From CAWAHD01 sp963781785 (lineage in GTDB: Bacteria; Planctomycetota; Planctomycetia; Isosphaerales; Isosphaeraceae): a stretch of 64,000 bases of DNA. Position numbers and translations under genes: made by a program. Under the pieces are notes generated by a model. The model did no database searches. It saw nothing but the letters and a program-made list of their open reading frames with translations, and had not been told where the DNA came from. The stretch is taken from contig CAWAHD010000005.1 of assembly GCA_963781785.1 (NCBI GenBank), forward strand, positions 868,001-932,000. Reading direction: 5' to 3'. Positions 16,934 to 25,507 of this stretch are shown piece by piece. The stretch's first letter is position 1. Each line of letters opens with the position of its first letter.

Positions 16934-17768
16934 TCAAGCCTGGATGGGAATCCAGATCTCGACTCCACCCATGCCCGTGACGGGATTGAATTCCGGACCG
17001 TATCGCTCGAGCGTCGGGGCGACGGCGGGCTCGTGGCCGGATTCCGGGAACCATTTGCTCCAGATCGCGGCGTATGTCGAGCGAATGCCCGCAATGTGGC
17101 CCTTGTGAGTGAAGACGGCGTATCGTTGCGCCGGCACATTCAGAGTGGCGATGCCCTTGGGGAGATCCGGAGAACCGGCCACTTCGACGCCGCACATGTA
17201 ATCGAAATTGCTCTCGCCGTCGAAGTTGTAGCTGGCCCCGTAAGCCACCTTGCCCACTTGTCCGGGAAGAGCTCCGAGGTACGCGCTGAACCGCTGCCAT
17301 TGGTGCGGAATTCCGGCCGGCGACTCGCAGGGGTGACGCTCAACGAGTCCAGCGAGCACCATCGGTCTGGAAGTCTCGAACCGGGGCGGGTCCAGGTCAG
17401 GAACAGGCGCGGAATTCATGGCGATCGCCTCCACGAGTTTGATGTTGTCGAGATGGCCCTGGGAACGCACTTGTGCGGGCGTGAGCGCGAACTGATCTCG
17501 AAAAGCACGAGTGAATGCCTCGTGAGAGCCGTATCCGGTTTCGAGGGCGAGTCTGAGGATGTCATCAGCCCCCCCCGCAAGCACTCGCGCTGCCTCGCTC
17601 AACCGGCGAGCACGGACATACCGCATCAAGGAAAATCCCATGGAGGCGGCGAACGCGCGTGTGAGGTGGAAACTCGACACCTTGCACGCCTCCGCAACGT
17701 CCTCGAGCGAGATCGGTTCGCGCGAGTGGCTTTCGACGTACCAGAGTCGCCTTCTGCACGGGATCCAT
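16934..17768 (-). pseudogene. AraC-family regulator with GyrI-like effector domain, frameshifted near the start
   Basis: The gene starts 'MDPVQKA' at 17768, then needs a one-base shift near 17745 to continue as 'LWYVESHSREPISLEDVAEA' and 'CKVSSFHLTRAFAASMGFS'. Without the shift, translation can only begin at the GTG at 17680, losing the first helices of the AraC domain. The two helix-turn-helix units (about 1-110) are followed by a GyrI/Rob-like effector-binding domain ending 'GGVEIWIPI'. Such proteins sense small cationic or amphipathic compounds. The shift is an extra A after GCG and could be a base error. Otherwise the regulator is damaged in its DNA-binding part. Confidence 0.75.
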
Positions 17769-18280
17769 GGCCCTAGCTCCCACGGTCTTGAACGAGTTTA
17801 CGTGAAGCCGCGTGGCACCGCTTGATCATTCTTGCTGTCTTCAACGTCATTGTTCATCGGCAACTTCGATGATTGAAACACGGCGTCGTTCCCGCGCGAC
17901 AAGTCCCGGCAGATATTGCCGCTATCGAGCGACTGCGTTCAGTCGCGGCTCAAGGACGCCGAGTTCGCAAATCTGGGCGGATGCCCCGCGCGATAGGTCC
18001 AGCGAATTCACACGGCAGCGCCGCCCTCGCCCCTGGCGCATTCGACGTCGCATTCCAGGCTGCGATCAAGGACCGGGGTCTCAGGCGCAACTGGCCGATC
18101 GGGTGCGCGCCGCGCACCGGGTGACGGAATCCGCCCAGCCAGGCCACTTCTGTCCGCGACGTTGCCTCTGACTTCGGCTGACATCGGTCACTCGTCGGCC
18201 CTGTCACACGCACCACAGTGCGCGTCCTTTCCATCCGATTCTTCGGCGGCCGCGCAAAAGAAAGAAAGGGGCGAGAACCC
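17769..18280. other. Intergenic with a small transposase relic
   Basis: No gene seen. 17958-17996 encodes 'AEFANLGGCPAR-stop', the same C-terminal ending found in composite repeats I-III, so a further degraded transposase copy lies here. The rest shows no clear structure. Confidence 0.5.
17958..17996 (+). mobile_element. Transposase C-terminal relic
   Basis: Thirteen codons ending '[F]ANLGGCPAR' plus TAG, matching the ends of the other three transposase remnants in this window. Nothing more of the gene was recognised upstream. Confidence 0.45.
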
Positions 18281-18303
18281 GGTCTCACCCGTCAAGTGAG
18301 ACC
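18281..18303 (-). terminator. Probable terminator of the downstream-facing surface-protein gene
   Basis: GGTCTCAC and GTGAGACC form an 8-bp stem with a 7-base loop about 48 bases past the stop of the minus-strand gene at 18351. On that strand a pyrimidine-rich stretch with CTTTCTTTCTTTT follows at about 18258-18270. Confidence 0.5.
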
Positions 18304-18350
18304 AAGCTCCCGACGCCCTGCAAACCGGACCGCAGAAAAATCAATTCAGC

Positions 18351-19178
18351 TCATTTCAACTCTGGGTAAGTAACAGCCGTAAGGGAAGGCGCGCCGGAGA
18401 CCTGTGCGGCGGCAGGCAGTTGGGCGATCGGCAGGAAACCCACGACCATATCGTACGCCGGAGCGCTGGCCGTGACTTGCAAGCCCAAACTGACCTCGGC
18501 CGCGACCGTGGAATTGAATTCGCTCGGGTTGTTGGTGTGAATTTCGACCTCGACATTTTTCCCCTCAATGACCGGCTGACCGGGTTGATTCGTGGTAGTC
18601 GGCAATTGCCCATTCAGGAATTCTTCATAGTCGGTCTCTAACTGCTGGCTCGCATTCGGAGGAAGGAGCCTCGTGGGACTCGTAGAGCCGGTCGTCGTTC
18701 CAGATGACGACGAGGAGGACCCCGTTGTGGAAACCGGGACAGGGCTGATTGTCGTCGAAGACGGAGTACCAGGGGCTTGTCCCGTTGCGCCCACCGATGG
18801 AAAAGTCAAGACGGACGTGACCATCTGGACCGCAGGCTGGACGGCGAGAGTGAAGTGATGACGGGCGCTGAACAACGCGTTGGTCCGGGCTTGCCGGAGC
18901 TCCCGCTGCGCCATGGCCTCCTCGCGGTGCGCCCGAGCCTGCTCCCGCCGGTCCGCAAGCCTCTCCAGACGAAGCTCGTGCCTGTTCTGGATGAGAGAGG
19001 CGGCCGATGCCGCCGCGAGATCCTGGTGCTGCGAGTGTGCGATCACGTTGGTGTGAGCCACATCCGCCGCGACCACCATGTGCGGAAGTAAAGCCGCGGG
19101 CACGATTCGATTATCAAGGTAGTCAAACTGAGGCTTGAGACCTCTCTGTTTTCTCTGATTTCGCTGAAGAGTGTTCAT
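18351..19178 (-). CDS. Probable secreted or surface protein, low complexity
   Basis: 275 residues. The N terminus has a basic stretch then 'FDYLDNRIVPAALLPH', similar to the '[LE]xxLExRxVPA' sorting-type sequence at the start of many planctomycete surface proteins. Residues about 60-105 form a charged Arg/Glu/Ala-rich helix (coiled-coil-like). About 130-175 is a Ser/Thr/Pro-rich linker, and the last 100 residues are a beta-rich domain ('NVEVEIHTNN..'). No enzyme motif. AGAGAGGACC supports the ATG. The leader holds an attenuator-like hairpin (19217-19266), so expression may be controlled by early termination. Confidence 0.65.
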   Translation of the reverse strand: MNTLQRNQRKQRGLKPQFDYLDNRIVPAALLPHMVVAADVAHTNVIAHSQHQDLAAASAASLIQNRHELRLERLADRREQARAHREEAMAQRELRQARTNALFSARHHFTLAVQPAVQMVTSVLTFPSVGATGQAPGTPSSTTISPVPVSTTGSSSSSSGTTTGSTSPTRLLPPNASQQLETDYEEFLNGQLPTTTNQPGQPVIEGKNVEVEIHTNNPSEFNSTVAAEVSLGLQVTASAPAYDMVVGFLPIAQLPAAAQVSGAPSLTAVTYPELK

Positions 19179-19216
19179 CGGTGAGGTCCTCTCTCAAAAA
19201 TGCCTGCCGGTCCATG

Positions 19217-19266
19217 AAAAAAGCCGACATGGCGGAATACCCAGAGGCATTCGACCACGTCGGCTT
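19217..19266 (-). promoter_or_regulatory. Attenuator-like hairpin with T6 in the leader of the surface-protein gene
   Basis: On the minus strand, AAGCCGACGTGG pairs with CCATGTCGGCTT around an inner stem CGAATGCC / GGTATTC(C)G with a TCTG loop, and six Ts follow directly. It ends about 38 bases before the start codon at 19178, so it lies inside the leader and looks like an intrinsic terminator that must be overcome. No known riboswitch class was recognised. Confidence 0.55.
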
Positions 19267-19499
19267 ACTCGAGAACGGGCCCCCCGGACGAGCCGCGGTG
19301 CCCTTCATCTAATCTTCCGACAATTCTGTCTCGTGTTTGTTGTCGGGACGGCGTGACGCGCACACCCGCTCCCTTTCGTTACCCATTGTCTCGCGCTCGC
19401 TGGAAATAGCAAGTGAATTCTTTTATTTTTCTTTGTATGATAAATCAATCAATATTTTTAATCTTTTTTGAGAAGAAGGACTCGCATTTCGAAGGGCGA

Positions 19500-20010
19500 A
19501 GCGGATTGGTGGTGTGGGCCAGATTCGGTCGTTTCAGGCGATTACGTTGGCGAGAAAATATCAGCAGGCTACGCTGCTGGACAGGTATCTGCTTCTGGTC
19601 GACTACACGCGGCGCTTGTTCCGCGAGGGCAAGACGGCGATGTCGGCCGAACCGGCGGGGATCCTCGCTCGGTTGGGCACGAGCGGGGAAGTCTGGCAGG
19701 CCCGGCTGGAGAAGCTCAGCAGTGGCCGCCTGCTGGGCCGATTCTTGGCGGGCAGTTGCAAGCACGTACTTTCGCGGAGCGAAAGGCGACGATGAGGTCG
19801 CTGGACGTTTGGGCGTGCTCCACTTGGCGAACCTAGCCGGATGCCCCGCCCGACAGCCGAGGCGCAGTGATGCCGATTCGCGTCCCCGCCCGTCGAGTCG
19901 ACACTGCGCCGCGGCCGTCGATCGACGGCCGTCGTGGCTTGCTGGTGACCGGCCCAGCGACCCCACGCAACGTCCTTTGCACGATCGCCCGTGCCCAGGT
20001 CAGACGGTTC
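19500..20010 (+). mobile_element. Composite repeat copy III: transposase C-terminal half split by a palindromic unit
   Basis: 19514-19768 encodes 'DRYLLLVDYTRRLFREGK' and 'EKLSSGRLLGRFLAG', a stretch known from planctomycete IS200-like transposases. At 19769 a single palindromic unit interrupts the frame. After it, in another frame, the protein resumes 'EVAGRLGVLHLANLAGCPAR'. The non-coding tail (to about 20010) matches 5345-5515 of copy I. The first part of the transposase gene is absent. Confidence 0.7.
19769..19789 (-). repeat. Single palindromic unit inserted in transposase remnant
   Basis: Identical core to the units at 5273 and 8658. Here it stands inside coding sequence with transposase similarity on both sides, evidence that the unit itself inserts or is copied into place. 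Confidence 0.85.
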
Positions 20011-20147
20011 TAACTGTGAGTGTCACACCACGATTCGCTCCCGCCAGGCGAGCCCTGCTCCCTTACTCCTCATTTCAGGTCCGAGCGTCGAGCGCAGTGC
20101 GTGGCCTTCTTTTCTAGAGCGAGTCGGAAGCAGCCGGGCGACCGAAT

Positions 20148-21194
20148 TCAGTGCGTCATTTGCGTGACGGATGCGTGGCCCACATCTCGCACCGTGGTGG
20201 TCAAATCGTCAATGGTCTGCACATTGACCGCGATCGGCGGCAGCCATTTCAAGACCACGGTTCGAGCGTCGGGTTCATTCCATTTCCCAATCCAATACGA
20301 GTGCCAGTGAGCCCGGCGGATGTGAGGCCGCGGGCGCGCGTGGGTTCCGGTCGCCTCCTCCGCGCCCCGCTCGGTCGAAGCCCGCCTCAAGGCGGCGCCG
20401 AGGCGGTATCCGACCTCCCAATGCGTCGGGCGATCCGGCGCAAACAGACGTAGTCCCTTCTTTGTTTTCTTGGGTTCCGGGTAGGCGGGAAGACGATGGC
20501 CGCCGCCGCTTTCGCGGATCTCCGCATTTTCTGAGCACAGATAAAGCACCAGCGACACAAGTGCCGGCACGTCCTTCATCGCCATCGCCCGTTCCTGCTC
20601 GGTCATTCGCGTCGCGAGGGGATCGGGTTGCGCACTCCAATGAAGCGTGTACGCCAAGCTATCGGCAACGCCACCCCTGCCCAGAATGATCGGCACTGTG
20701 ACTGCCTGGTAGTAGCCGTTGGGAAGCGAGACGTCGAGCAGAAGGCGCAGCTCGGTTCGCCGCATCTTGAGATTGTGGTCGAGATGAGCGAAGAAGCCGT
20801 TGAGACGATTGCCTTGCCAGGTCTTGTCGGGCGTCGGGATGAACACGCACCATTCGGGCAGGCAATACAGAACGTCGGTTGGGATGTCACCGGTAACGGG
20901 AGTGTTCCAAAGAGCATCGAAAGTGGAGGCGTCGAACCGGTAGATCCCCTGCGTCGACCGCCAGGCAGCGAGCGCCGCAAGAAAAGTAGCATGCTTGTAT
21001 TGCTCGGCGGTCTGGAGCGGCAAGCCGTTGCCCACGATCTTTTCAGCAAGGGCTACCGGCATGAAACACCAGCTCGGCCAGTCGCCAAGCTCCCTGCGCT
21101 GCGCACGGAAGACCTCGACCTGCTTCCAGACGCCAGGAAGACTCCGCGTCACGCAATCCAAATTCTGTCGAGGACGATCGTAAATGTCGCTCAT
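20148..21194 (-). CDS. acrVA2-like: AcrVA2-family anti-CRISPR homologue
   Basis: About 348 residues. Motifs align in order with Moraxella AcrVA2 as I recall it: 'WRSTQGIYRFD', 'IPTDVLYCLPEWCVFIPT', 'NGFFAHLDH', 'PALVSLVLYLCSENAEI', 'WEVGYRLGAALRRA' and 'RPHIRRAHWHSYWIGK' with 'VLKWLPPIAVN' at the end. AcrVA2 lowers Cas12a levels by acting on the nascent Cas12a chain and its mRNA; homologues occur widely on plasmids and phages, often in hosts without known Cas12a, so another target is possible. The start at 21194 gives a natural N terminus; the frame is open to 21260. No Cas gene or CRISPR array is in the window. A D5-like ATPase gene lies divergently about 1.15 kb away, suggesting mobile-element origin. 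Confidence 0.8.
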   Translation of the reverse strand: MSDIYDRPRQNLDCVTRSLPGVWKQVEVFRAQRRELGDWPSWCFMPVALAEKIVGNGLPLQTAEQYKHATFLAALAAWRSTQGIYRFDASTFDALWNTPVTGDIPTDVLYCLPEWCVFIPTPDKTWQGNRLNGFFAHLDHNLKMRRTELRLLLDVSLPNGYYQAVTVPIILGRGGVADSLAYTLHWSAQPDPLATRMTEQERAMAMKDVPALVSLVLYLCSENAEIRESGGGHRLPAYPEPKKTKKGLRLFAPDRPTHWEVGYRLGAALRRASTERGAEEATGTHARPRPHIRRAHWHSYWIGKWNEPDARTVVLKWLPPIAVNVQTIDDLTTTVRDVGHASVTQMTH

Positions 21195-22348
21195 GATCGC
21201 CACCTCGGGAAGGCCGGCCAGGCCGGTGTAAGCGACACGCGAAACCGCCGACTCGGCCAAGTGCCGTCATTGTGCGCCCGAATTGTGGAGAATTCCACAA
21301 GCCAGGGCCTTGGCGGCGGGACTTCTGCGAGTCATGGAGTTTTGCCGCAACCCACCAACCCGCCGCACAGGATCAAGGGACTGGAAGACCGCATCAGGGG
21401 GCTGTCGGCAGCGGTGAAGACGCTGTCGGCTAGGGCCTTCACCCTTTCCCCCGGGCGGGGCAGCAGGTATTGCTGGGCCGGTCCATCTGTGCCGTCGATG
21501 AGAGTACAGGCGAAGTTCGTCATCTGGAGATGCCCGCTCTGGATACGATCGCGGCGAGCGGTGCTCCGCCGCCATTGACTCCGGGTGAGCGCCGCCGCCG
21601 GATGGCTCAGCCGGGACGACCCTGGCCGGAGCTCAAAGCAAGACCCGAAGGACAGCGCGATGCCGAAGCAGCCGGTGCACTGAACTTGGGACGCCAAGGA
21701 GGACCTGGATCGCATCTGGAAAGGGAATCGTCAGCTCCACGATGAATTGCTGCGGATCCGCGGCAGCCTCAACCCGCTGCGAGCTGAGCTCAAGTGTTCC
21801 TGGCTTATCCATGCCTCATCCACGCGCTACGCTCGCTTCATGCGTACCACTTCCTCATCTTCGTTACCTTCTGTTCCCTTCTGTTCAAGGGTTGGTGCGG
21901 GCTGCATAGCCTTGCCGCCCAGATTCGAACAGAAGGCAACCGAGGAAACGAAGAATTCGGTGGCGCACTCACCGGGCCCCTGCATGCTCGGGCTATTCCT
22001 GATTTCCTGCCCTCCTCATCCTGTTTGAGCGGAGGCTCACGTCCCAGAGCGCGGCCGCCGCATCTCATCGGACGGATCGGACGGATCAGCCAGCTCGGAC
22101 GGATCGGTCGCGGCGGCCGGAATGCGCGGACCCAGCCCATCGACCGCGACGGAGTTTGCACGGCACGATAAAACGCCAAATAAAGCTAATCTGGCCGACT
22201 GCCGCCGGCCGATTCTTCTGATTCAAGGGATGCGCCAGCCAACGTGCGGCGTGACGCGCTGACACGGCAGACATGCGCCCGCTGGACGCCAGGCCGTGCT
22301 GCGCCATCAGAGTCGGCGGAGCCAAAACACCCAAAGGACCAACGCCTG
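21195..22348. other. Long divergent intergenic region with repeats
   Basis: This 1.15-kb stretch lies between the AcrVA2-like gene and the divergent ATPase gene. It holds a long imperfect inverted repeat (21859-21953) and three copies of TCGGACGGATC at 22068-22107. Short ORFs are present on both strands without recognisable products. One minus-strand frame (21332-21575) ends 'PLILCGGLVGCGKT', a P-loop-like stretch that could be a relic of an ATPase. I cannot support a gene. Confidence 0.45.
21859..21953. repeat. Imperfect inverted repeat, arms about 27 bp
   Basis: The left arm (21859-21886) CTTCGTTACCTTCTGTTC.. and right arm (21927-21953) ..GAACAGAAGG..AACGAAG pair over roughly 23 of 27 bases with a 40-base loop. 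The arms are AT-richer than their surroundings. Likely a dispersed stem-loop repeat of the genome. Confidence 0.6.
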
Positions 22349-23875
22349 ATGGACAACGAATCTCCCCGCGAGCAGCCACCGAAACCTCTGGATGTCTTGC
22401 TGCGCCTCGCTTCCACAGCGCGGCTGTATCGATCGACCGACGGCCAGCTCCATGCGCAGGTCGAAGCCCGTGATCGAGTGGAAATGTTGCCACTTCGCTC
22501 GGGGGATTTCGTCGATTGGATCACCGATGGCTATTTCGCCGAGTGCGGCCAGCCTCCGCCCGAACGGGCCGTTCAGCGCATCGTCGCGCTGCTCAAGGCC
22601 CGCGCCCGGTTCGACCGCCGCACGCCGAGTGCCGCCATCCGGGTGGCATGCGATCCCAGCGGCGATGACTCGGCCTACTACCTCGACCTGGGCGACGACG
22701 CCGGCAACGCAGTTTGGATCTCGCCCGAAGGCTGGTGCATCGTCCCCAAGCCACCCGTCCACTTCCAGCGCCCCGAGGGACAACTCCCTTTGCCTGTGCC
22801 CAGCACGGATGGCTCGATCGATCTCCTTCGCCCCTACGTCAACCTCGGCGAAACCGATTTTCGCCTTGCCGTCACCTGGGCCGCCGCCGCCCTCTTCCCC
22901 GTCGGACCTTACCCCCTCCTGGTGCTCCAGGGCGAGCAAGGGTCCGCCAAAAGCACGCTCGCCAGGATCCTCGGGCTTCTCATCGACCCCCAGGCATGCC
23001 CCCTCCTCTCCGTCCCCGCAAGCACCAGCGACCTCATGATCACAGCCCATAACGGGTGGCTGCTTTCCTATGATAATATCAGCACGATCAAGCCTTGGCT
23101 GTCGGACGGGCTTTGCCAGGTCGCCACGGGCGGCGGCATCGCCTCCCGCCGCAAGTACACCAACCACGAGCGGATCACCTTCGGAGCCCAGCGTCCCGTG
23201 ATCTTGAACGGCATTCCCCAGTTCGTTGAGCGCGGCGATTTGATCGACCGCGCGATCATCCTGCTGCTCGCGCTGATCGCATCGTCGGGACGCCGCCCGG
23301 AAGATGAGTTCTGGAGGGCCTTCCACGCCGATTATCCCCGGATCTTGGGCGGGTTGCTCGATGCCATTTCCGGCGGGCTGCGCGAGCTGCCGTCTGTCCA
23401 ACTGGTGGAATACCCCCGGATGGCCGTTTACGCCAAACGGAGTGCAGCCCTCGCCCGCGCGCTGGGGTGGGGGCAGGATGCATTTCTGACGGCATACAAC
23501 ACCAACCGCAGGGAGGCCGCCGCGCCGGCACTCGAAGAATCGGCTGTGGGAACGGCCATGCTCGAGATCGCCGATTGCTTCGAGGAATGGTCGGACACGC
23601 CGGCCGCACTCCTGGGCAAGCTCACGAAGTACGTCGAGAACCGGGCGCTTCGCTCGGTCCGCCATGACAGCCCTGCGCTGGCCCGCAAGAAACTTGCCGC
23701 AGCCGCGGCCCAATGGCCCAAGGACCCCAGGCAGTTTTCCAAGGAACTGAGGCGCATCGCGCCTCAGCTTCGACTGCATGGACTGTCCATTAACTTCACC
23801 CGAACGGCCGACGGGCGCATGGTCGAGATCAACTACACAAGTCCCTCAGGCGACGACGAAGACCACGATTTTTGA
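22349..23875 (+). CDS. D5-like P-loop ATPase (phage/plasmid replication helicase type)
   Basis: About 508 residues. The Walker A motif GEQGSAKST lies at about 195-203, Walker B-like 'GWLLSYDNIS' about 40 residues later, then 'RPVILNGIPQF' (sensor-like) and 'DLIDRAIILLL' (possible arginine-finger region). The N-terminal part (1-150) is divergent, has no primase motif and includes 'AVWISPEGWCIVPKPPVHF'. The C-terminal part looks helical and could bind DNA. Similar proteins occur on phages, plasmids and integrated elements as replication ATPases. The ATG at 22349 is chosen with AAAGGA upstream; the frame opens at 22244. An iteron-like array starts 15 bases after the stop, which fits a replication role. 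Confidence 0.7.
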   Translation: MDNESPREQPPKPLDVLLRLASTARLYRSTDGQLHAQVEARDRVEMLPLRSGDFVDWITDGYFAECGQPPPERAVQRIVALLKARARFDRRTPSAAIRVACDPSGDDSAYYLDLGDDAGNAVWISPEGWCIVPKPPVHFQRPEGQLPLPVPSTDGSIDLLRPYVNLGETDFRLAVTWAAAALFPVGPYPLLVLQGEQGSAKSTLARILGLLIDPQACPLLSVPASTSDLMITAHNGWLLSYDNISTIKPWLSDGLCQVATGGGIASRRKYTNHERITFGAQRPVILNGIPQFVERGDLIDRAIILLLALIASSGRRPEDEFWRAFHADYPRILGGLLDAISGGLRELPSVQLVEYPRMAVYAKRSAALARALGWGQDAFLTAYNTNRREAAAPALEESAVGTAMLEIADCFEEWSDTPAALLGKLTKYVENRALRSVRHDSPALARKKLAAAAAQWPKDPRQFSKELRRIAPQLRLHGLSINFTRTADGRMVEINYTSPSGDDEDHDF

Positions 23876-23890
23876 CCAGTCGGTTGGTTC

Positions 23891-24204
23891 GATTATTCCA
23901 ACGACATGCGCAAGTGCAGCCGGACCAATGGGATATGGCGGGCACGCGCCCTGATTTGCCGTCCGCGTGGTTCCGATTATTCCAACGACATGCGGAAGCC
24001 CAAATCCACCAATAGGATGCGGCAAACGCCCCCGATTTGCGCCTGCACGTTCCGGTTATTCCAACGACATGGCTCAAGTACTTAAAATATAATGAGATAC
24101 GTCGGAACATCGGTGATTTTCGATCGAGGTCCGATTATTCCAACGACATGCCGATCTCCATGGCACGTAAGGGTTTAGAGTTGGCCGATTACTCCAACGA
24201 CATG
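23891..24204 (+). repeat. Five iteron-like 18-bp direct repeats
   Basis: GATTATTCCAACGACATG (one G-G and one ATT-ACT variant) begins at 23891, 23975, 24054, 24133 and 24187, i.e. at steps of 84, 79, 79 and 54 bases. The first two intervening stretches also resemble each other (CCAAT.GGAT, GATTTGC), so the ancestral unit was about 80 bp. The third interval holds an AT-rich patch (24072-24100) unusual for this GC-rich DNA. The layout resembles an iteron origin or a set of protein-binding sites. Confidence 0.85.
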
Positions 24205-24303
24205 CATAACTTCAAATGCCGTATGCACTTGAGGAGAATTGAGTTTTGCGGTGGCGTGGGAACTTTTGCCGCGCTTGACGATCCTCGCGTTGCCGCATCG
24301 ACC

Positions 24304-24372
24304 GTAGGTCAGGCTTTCCAGCCTGACCTACTCTTTCAGGCCGAAATCGTCAGGCTGGAAAGCCTGACCTAC
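24304..24372. repeat. Perfect 24-bp inverted repeat
   Basis: GTAGGTCAGGCTTTCCAGCC.. at 24304-24327 and its exact reverse complement at 24349-24372, separated by 21 bases. Each arm is itself partly palindromic (GTCAGGCT..AGCCTGAC). It looks like a REP-type or MITE-like dispersed element. Confidence 0.85.
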
Positions 24373-24451
24373 TCTTTGAGCCAGTGATCTCAGCAGGCGT
24401 CCGCTCGTCGAGATCAATCGTCACAACACGAACTCGCACACAATCGCCCAA

Positions 24452-24545
24452 CGAACCCAACTGCCAGAATGGCACAAATTCTGGTCGCAGTCGGGGGCAA
24501 AAAATTACCGACCGAACCCAACGCTGCCAGAATGGCACGGATTCT
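24452..24545 (+). repeat. Direct repeat pair of about 31-33 bp
   Basis: CGAACCCAAC(GC)TGCCAGAATGGCAC followed by a purine pair and ATTCT occurs at 24452-24482 and 24513-24545. Each copy includes the small palindrome TGCCAGAATGGCA. Confidence 0.7.
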
Positions 24546-24883
24546 CGGGCTTTGCTCATGCGTGCGCTGGGATCGCCCGCAGGTAGCGATCGGCTGAGCG
24601 CCGGACGACGTCCTTACCGTTGGTCGGCACGATCCCCTTGTCGCGGACGAAAAATGGGTCGTAGATCCGGTCGTATGGGCGCAAGACTGGGCCAGACCAA
24701 TCTGACATTGACAATTACCGATGACAGCTCTTATATCATATCGACTCGATGGTCGGCAGCGTGATTGCTCTACGCGGAGTTCTGGACAGACCCGGCCTCT
24801 TCATCGCATGAGCGTAGAACTCGTTGTGGCCGGTTGGCCTGTTGGCGGTAGCGGAACTCGACCCAGGGACGGACGACTCCACG

Positions 24884-25507
24884 ATGAACCAACTGGTCGA
24901 CGACGACCCGATTGTTCTTGAAATCAAAGAAGCGCGCGGGGGCGATCTCGAGGTTCTGGGCCGCGCGCTCGAGTCGTGCCGGGAATACCTGCACTTGATC
25001 GCCGCGCACGGGCTCGATGCCGACCTGATTGCCAAGGAGGGAGCCTCCGACCTGGTCCAGGACACGCTTCTCGGGGCTTACCGCGACTTCGGGGCTTTTC
25101 GAGGTTGCACACGGGACGAGCTGCTTGCCTGGCTGCGCAAGATCCTTCAGAACAACCTCGCGGTCCATCGCCGCCGCTATCGCAGCACGCGCAAGCGGCA
25201 AATTTCGCTCGAGGTTCCGATCGGCGGCTCATCCGGGGGAGCGAAATGGCATGCGTTGCGCTCTGATTCCATGACGCCTGGCGATGCCGCCGTGCGTGGA
25301 GAACAGACCGCGGCGCTCATGGCCGCACTGGGCCGGATCCCGGACGACTACCGCCGCGTCGTGGTCTGGCACCAGTACGACCGGCTCACATTCGAGGAGA
25401 TCGGCCGCCGGCTCGACCGTTCGGCCGAGGCGGTCCGCAAGCTCTGGTCCCGGGCACTGATCCGCCTCACGGAAGAGATAGGACCCGCCCATGATCCGCG
25501 TCAATGA
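24884..25507 (+). CDS. ECF-type RNA polymerase sigma factor
   Basis: About 207 residues with region 2 ('ASDLVQDTLLGAYRDFGAFR', 'ELLAWLRKILQNNLAVHRRRY') and region 4 ('LGRIPDDYRRVVVWHQYDRL' and 'TFEEIGRRLDRSAEAVRKLW'). This is the planctomycete ECF type encoded with Ser/Thr kinases; it directs RNA polymerase to its own promoters and is probably controlled by phosphorylation by, or contact with, the downstream kinase. The ATG at 24884 has AGGGACGG upstream. The stop overlaps the kinase start by 17 bases, so the two are translationally coupled. Its last ~20 codons are duplicated at 28915-28980. Confidence 0.88.
   Translation: MNQLVDDDPIVLEIKEARGGDLEVLGRALESCREYLHLIAAHGLDADLIAKEGASDLVQDTLLGAYRDFGAFRGCTRDELLAWLRKILQNNLAVHRRRYRSTRKRQISLEVPIGGSSGGAKWHALRSDSMTPGDAAVRGEQTAALMAALGRIPDDYRRVVVWHQYDRLTFEEIGRRLDRSAEAVRKLWSRALIRLTEEIGPAHDPRQ

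Larger units (their letters stand above)
24205..24883. other. Intergenic with dispersed inverted and direct repeats
   Basis: Between the iteron-like array and the ECF sigma gene. It contains the perfect inverted repeat at 24304-24372 and a direct repeat at 24452-24545. No gene is evident. The promoter of the sigma-kinase unit should lie in its last part, but no clear -35/-10 pair was seen. Confidence 0.45.

Noticed and set aside
21332..21575. DnaA-like or other ATPase fragment on the minus strand ('PLILCGGLVGCGKT')
   Set aside because: Only one short P-loop-like stretch, directly followed by a stop. Not enough to call a pseudogene.
23891..24204. CRISPR array
   Set aside because: Repeats of 18 bases with intervals of about 36-66 bases, two of which resemble each other; no cas genes nearby. 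Iteron-like sites fit better.
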